From: JAVBNA01 sp031551875
GTDB taxonomy: Bacteria > Bacillota > Clostridia > Oscillospirales > Acutalibacteraceae
Assembly (NCBI GenBank): GCA_031551875.1
Contig: JAVBNA010000023.1
Coordinates: 1-59,750, forward strand
Length of the DNA stretch: 59,750 nucleotides
Direction: 5' to 3'
Part shown: piece by piece, positions 58,317-59,750 of the stretch
Layout: each line of letters begins with the position of its first letter
Position numbering within the stretch: position 1 is the first letter of the stretch
The notes under the pieces: model-generated
The model's database searches: none
Seen by the model: the letters and a program-made list of their open reading frames with translations, nothing else
Told to the model about the DNA's origin: nothing
Position numbers and translations under genes: made by a program

Positions 58317-58740
58317 TCATTGAATCTCTACTAAACCGCTACCGTCCGCATTGACCCGATATAAAAACTCGTCCTTACTGTTGATGAAATAAATGTAATC
58401 ATCATCAACTATTCCGATTTTTGTATTAGCACCTCCACATTTGCAAATCTCCTGCAAACCTGTCCCATCTGTTTTCATCTTAACAATAGATTGATCCTTT
58501 ACAAAATAAAGATATCCATTTCTAAAATTAAAGCAAGCATCCACATCAAATAGGTCTTTTACCAGTTGTTGTTCATTTGTTCCGTCAAGTTTCATTCTCC
58601 AAAGAGTTCCAAGATATCCTTTTTCTTCATCTCGCAACATGTAATAAATCCACTCATCATCGGCATATTTCAGTACTAATTTAATATCAGATTTTATCAG
58701 GTTTTTATCCCCGTCATAGGTCGATACTCTGTCCGAAACC
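58317..58740 (-). pseudogene. DUF5050-type beta-propeller fragment
   Basis: Repeated blades GTLWRMKLDGTNEQQLV, NGYLYFVKDQSIVKMKTDGT and DDYIYFINSKDEFLYRVNAD are the DUF5050 pattern, an extracytoplasmic propeller found in Clostridia and their mobile elements. The frame upstream continues (VSDRVSTYDGDKNLIKSD) to a stop without a start. A separate small membrane ORF in another frame overlaps at 58714-58839. The original gene probably had an N-terminal anchor and was broken by a deletion. Confidence 0.65.
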
Positions 58741-58839
58741 CTTATGTTTTTTCAAAAGGCCAAGCAGGAAAAACAGTAAAACAATGATTGCTATTGTTAA
58801 AGCAAAACCAAAATAGGCATTAAACAATAAAAAAGACAC
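58714..58839 (-). CDS. Small membrane ORF, possible 5' piece of the broken DUF5050 gene
   Basis: GTG 58837-58839 has GGAGGTGAAAAC upstream. The 41 residues are one membrane helix (AYFGFALTIAIIVLLFFLLG) and a short basic tail (LLKKHKGFG) before a stop. It may be an independent small protein or the anchor of the propeller downstream. Confidence 0.4.
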   Translation of the reverse strand: MSFLLFNAYFGFALTIAIIVLLFFLLGLLKKHKGFGQSIDL

Positions 58840-58892
58840 GTTTTCACCTCCTTACACCATTTAATGTATGCGAAGTGTTTTAACGTGCCTTT

Positions 58893-59327
58893 TCATTTGC
58901 CTACGACAAAAGCCGTAACATCTTTTAAATCATAAACCATAATATTGGAATACCTTTCCTGCGCCTCTTTCAACAGTCGGCAGAGCTTCGTTTCATTGGC
59001 ATTTACAAACCACATTTGTTTATCATAATTCAGATAATTACTTTCTATATTTTTTTCTAAGCGGTCTTTTGCCTTTAAACTTGTTTCAATCTCGACCGCA
59101 TGGCGAATATCTCCAGCGGTAATAATATAGTCGGGATGATGATGACGATTTCCAAATCCGTCCAGCGCATGAAGTTCTTTTTCACTTGTCACCATGTTTA
59201 AAGATAAATTTGATTTTTCCTTTAAATATACAAGTGTATCCAAAATATAAATGTCATGATACAGACGGTCAACCCGTACTTTGTCAGCACGCTTGTTGAC
59301 CCCTATAACCACCACCAACCAACCCAA
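58893..59327 (-). pseudogene. Replication-relaxation family protein, N-terminus lost
   Basis: The C-terminal part has HHHPDYIITAGDIRHAVEIE, then SLKAKDRLEKNIESNYLNYD and KQMWFVNANETKLCRLLKE. This fits the replication-relaxation family of rolling-circle and conjugative elements. Only about 130 residues are left; the family's N-terminal DNA-binding part is missing. The reading begins in a stretch of CCACCA-type simple sequence that does not look coding, so an insertion or deletion cut it near 59290. Confidence 0.55.
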
Positions 59328-59470
59328 CCCAAACTACCACTACACACAACACAACTATATATGTACACGATGAGAGAGAAAGGTCTTGGGTGTTTTTCAA
59401 CAGCCAAGACCTTTCTCTCTTATCGGACGTTGGGGCAGGAAGTTCAGGTTTTATGCAGGTTGGTTGGTGG
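59312..59470. repeat. Nested inverted repeats
   Basis: Outer arms CCACCAACCAACC (59312-59324) and GGTTGGTTGGTGG (59458-59470) are exact complements. Inside lies a second hairpin, GAGAGAAAGGTCTTGG paired with CCAAGACCTTTCTCTC (about 59371-59419). Nothing coding is visible within or up to 59632. It may be a MITE-like insertion in the replication-relaxation gene, though no target duplication was found. Confidence 0.5.
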
Positions 59471-59632
59471 GCATGGTGTCTTTTGGTTATCTGGTGATGA
59501 TGGCGGAGGTGGGATGAATAAATAAAAATCATTCACTTCTATTATCTTTCGGTTAAATCGATAAAAACTTAATAAAGGCAATACATAAGCTTACATTTTG
59601 CATATAATACTAGTGTACCATCCGTCAAATAA

Positions 59633-59750
59633 TTAAAGTGCAATTGGATACAGATGTTTCAGCTTAATTCTTGCATCGGTGGTTGTAAACTGCCAATTTA
59701 CTTTTGAGCAATTAATATTGCGTTGCAGCGTCCAAGATTTAATTTGCCTT
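59633..59750 (-). CDS. C-terminal end of an IS630-like transposase, cut by the window
   Basis: The minus strand reads SKVNWQFTTTDARIKLKHLY and ends PIAL, which I recognise as the C-terminal end of IS630/Tc1-type DDE transposases. Only 38 codons are in the window. The insertion sequence's left terminal repeat should lie near 59560-59630, but I could not delimit it. Confidence 0.5.
   Translation of the reverse strand, partial: RQIKSWTLQRNINCSKVNWQFTTTDARIKLKHLYPIAL

Overview
The window looks like chromosome from an anaerobic, high-GC member of the Clostridia, probably of the Oscillospirales/Ruminococcaceae type. The evidence is a class A RNase P RNA, strong AGGAGG-type ribosome binding sites, MecA, LuxS, tandem DegV proteins, an Rnf-type operon, a ferredoxin-type aldo/keto reductase and a Gram-positive aromatic operon. 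The assignment is inferred from gene content and codon style; no 16S rRNA gene is present. The GC-rich core runs from about 2.95 to 48.8 kb and is flanked by clearly AT-richer foreign DNA on both sides.

Layout. 1-2.9 kb: decayed end of a conjugative element, with a partial serine recombinase, a MazF-like toxin, ParA, and ParB and VirD4 fragments joined by a deletion. 2.97-12.5 kb: cell-wall hydrolase, regulators, a DUF2812/PadR pair, an MFS transporter, a lipoprotein, four tiny charged ORFs beside a holin remnant, and a flavin-dependent oxidase. 12.6-18.6 kb: rnpB, two degV genes, a SLOG protein, a VanY-type carboxypeptidase, an aldo/keto reductase and rpe. 18.6-22.8 kb: mecA and a divergent, coupled four-gene operon homologous to rnfC-D-E-A. 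23.4-27.0 kb: a PAS/GGDEF/EAL protein and a DUF368 transporter. 27.0-33.4 kb: an aromatic operon on the minus strand (aroE-aroK-mmcQ/yjbR-tyrA-aroB-aroA-aroC-chorismate mutase-DUF368). 33.4-41.9 kb: acpP, then three unusual proteins: a zinc-ribbon/TPR membrane protein, a proline-rich tail-anchored protein and a 1270-residue MORN-repeat protein. 42.2-46.4 kb: an exopolysaccharide control operon (Wzz/BY-kinase, PHP phosphatase, nucleotide-sugar dehydratase). 46.5-48.8 kb: luxS, a broken sigma factor, a C39-like lipoprotein and tRNA-Tyr.

48.80-57.80 kb is a 9-kb genomic island inserted in the 3' half of a tRNA-Thr gene, with 46-bp att duplications and 21-bp arm-type repeats at both ends. Its tyrosine integrase has an internal deletion. 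It carries a CI-like repressor with readable operators, a possible leader peptide and hairpin, an Xis-like protein, a large palindrome, a structured non-coding stretch, paired XRE regulators, a serine recombinase, a DUF4238 protein and two unknown cargo proteins. From 57.83 kb to the end lies a second patch of decayed mobile DNA (DUF5050 fragment, replication-relaxation fragment, nested inverted repeats, IS630-like transposase end).

The strongest candidate for an undescribed system is the Rnf-like operon at 19.27-22.76 kb. It lacks rnfB and rnfG. All four subunits also appear to have lost residues that bind cofactors in canonical Rnf: the RnfC GGAGFPT loop, the RnfD SGAT threonine, and one of the two cluster cysteines in each of RnfE and RnfA. 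The Fe-S motifs of RnfC and the membrane architecture are preserved. The second candidate is the MORN/proline-rich/zinc-ribbon-TPR group beside the exopolysaccharide operon. All readings were made by eye from translations; no database or alignment was run.
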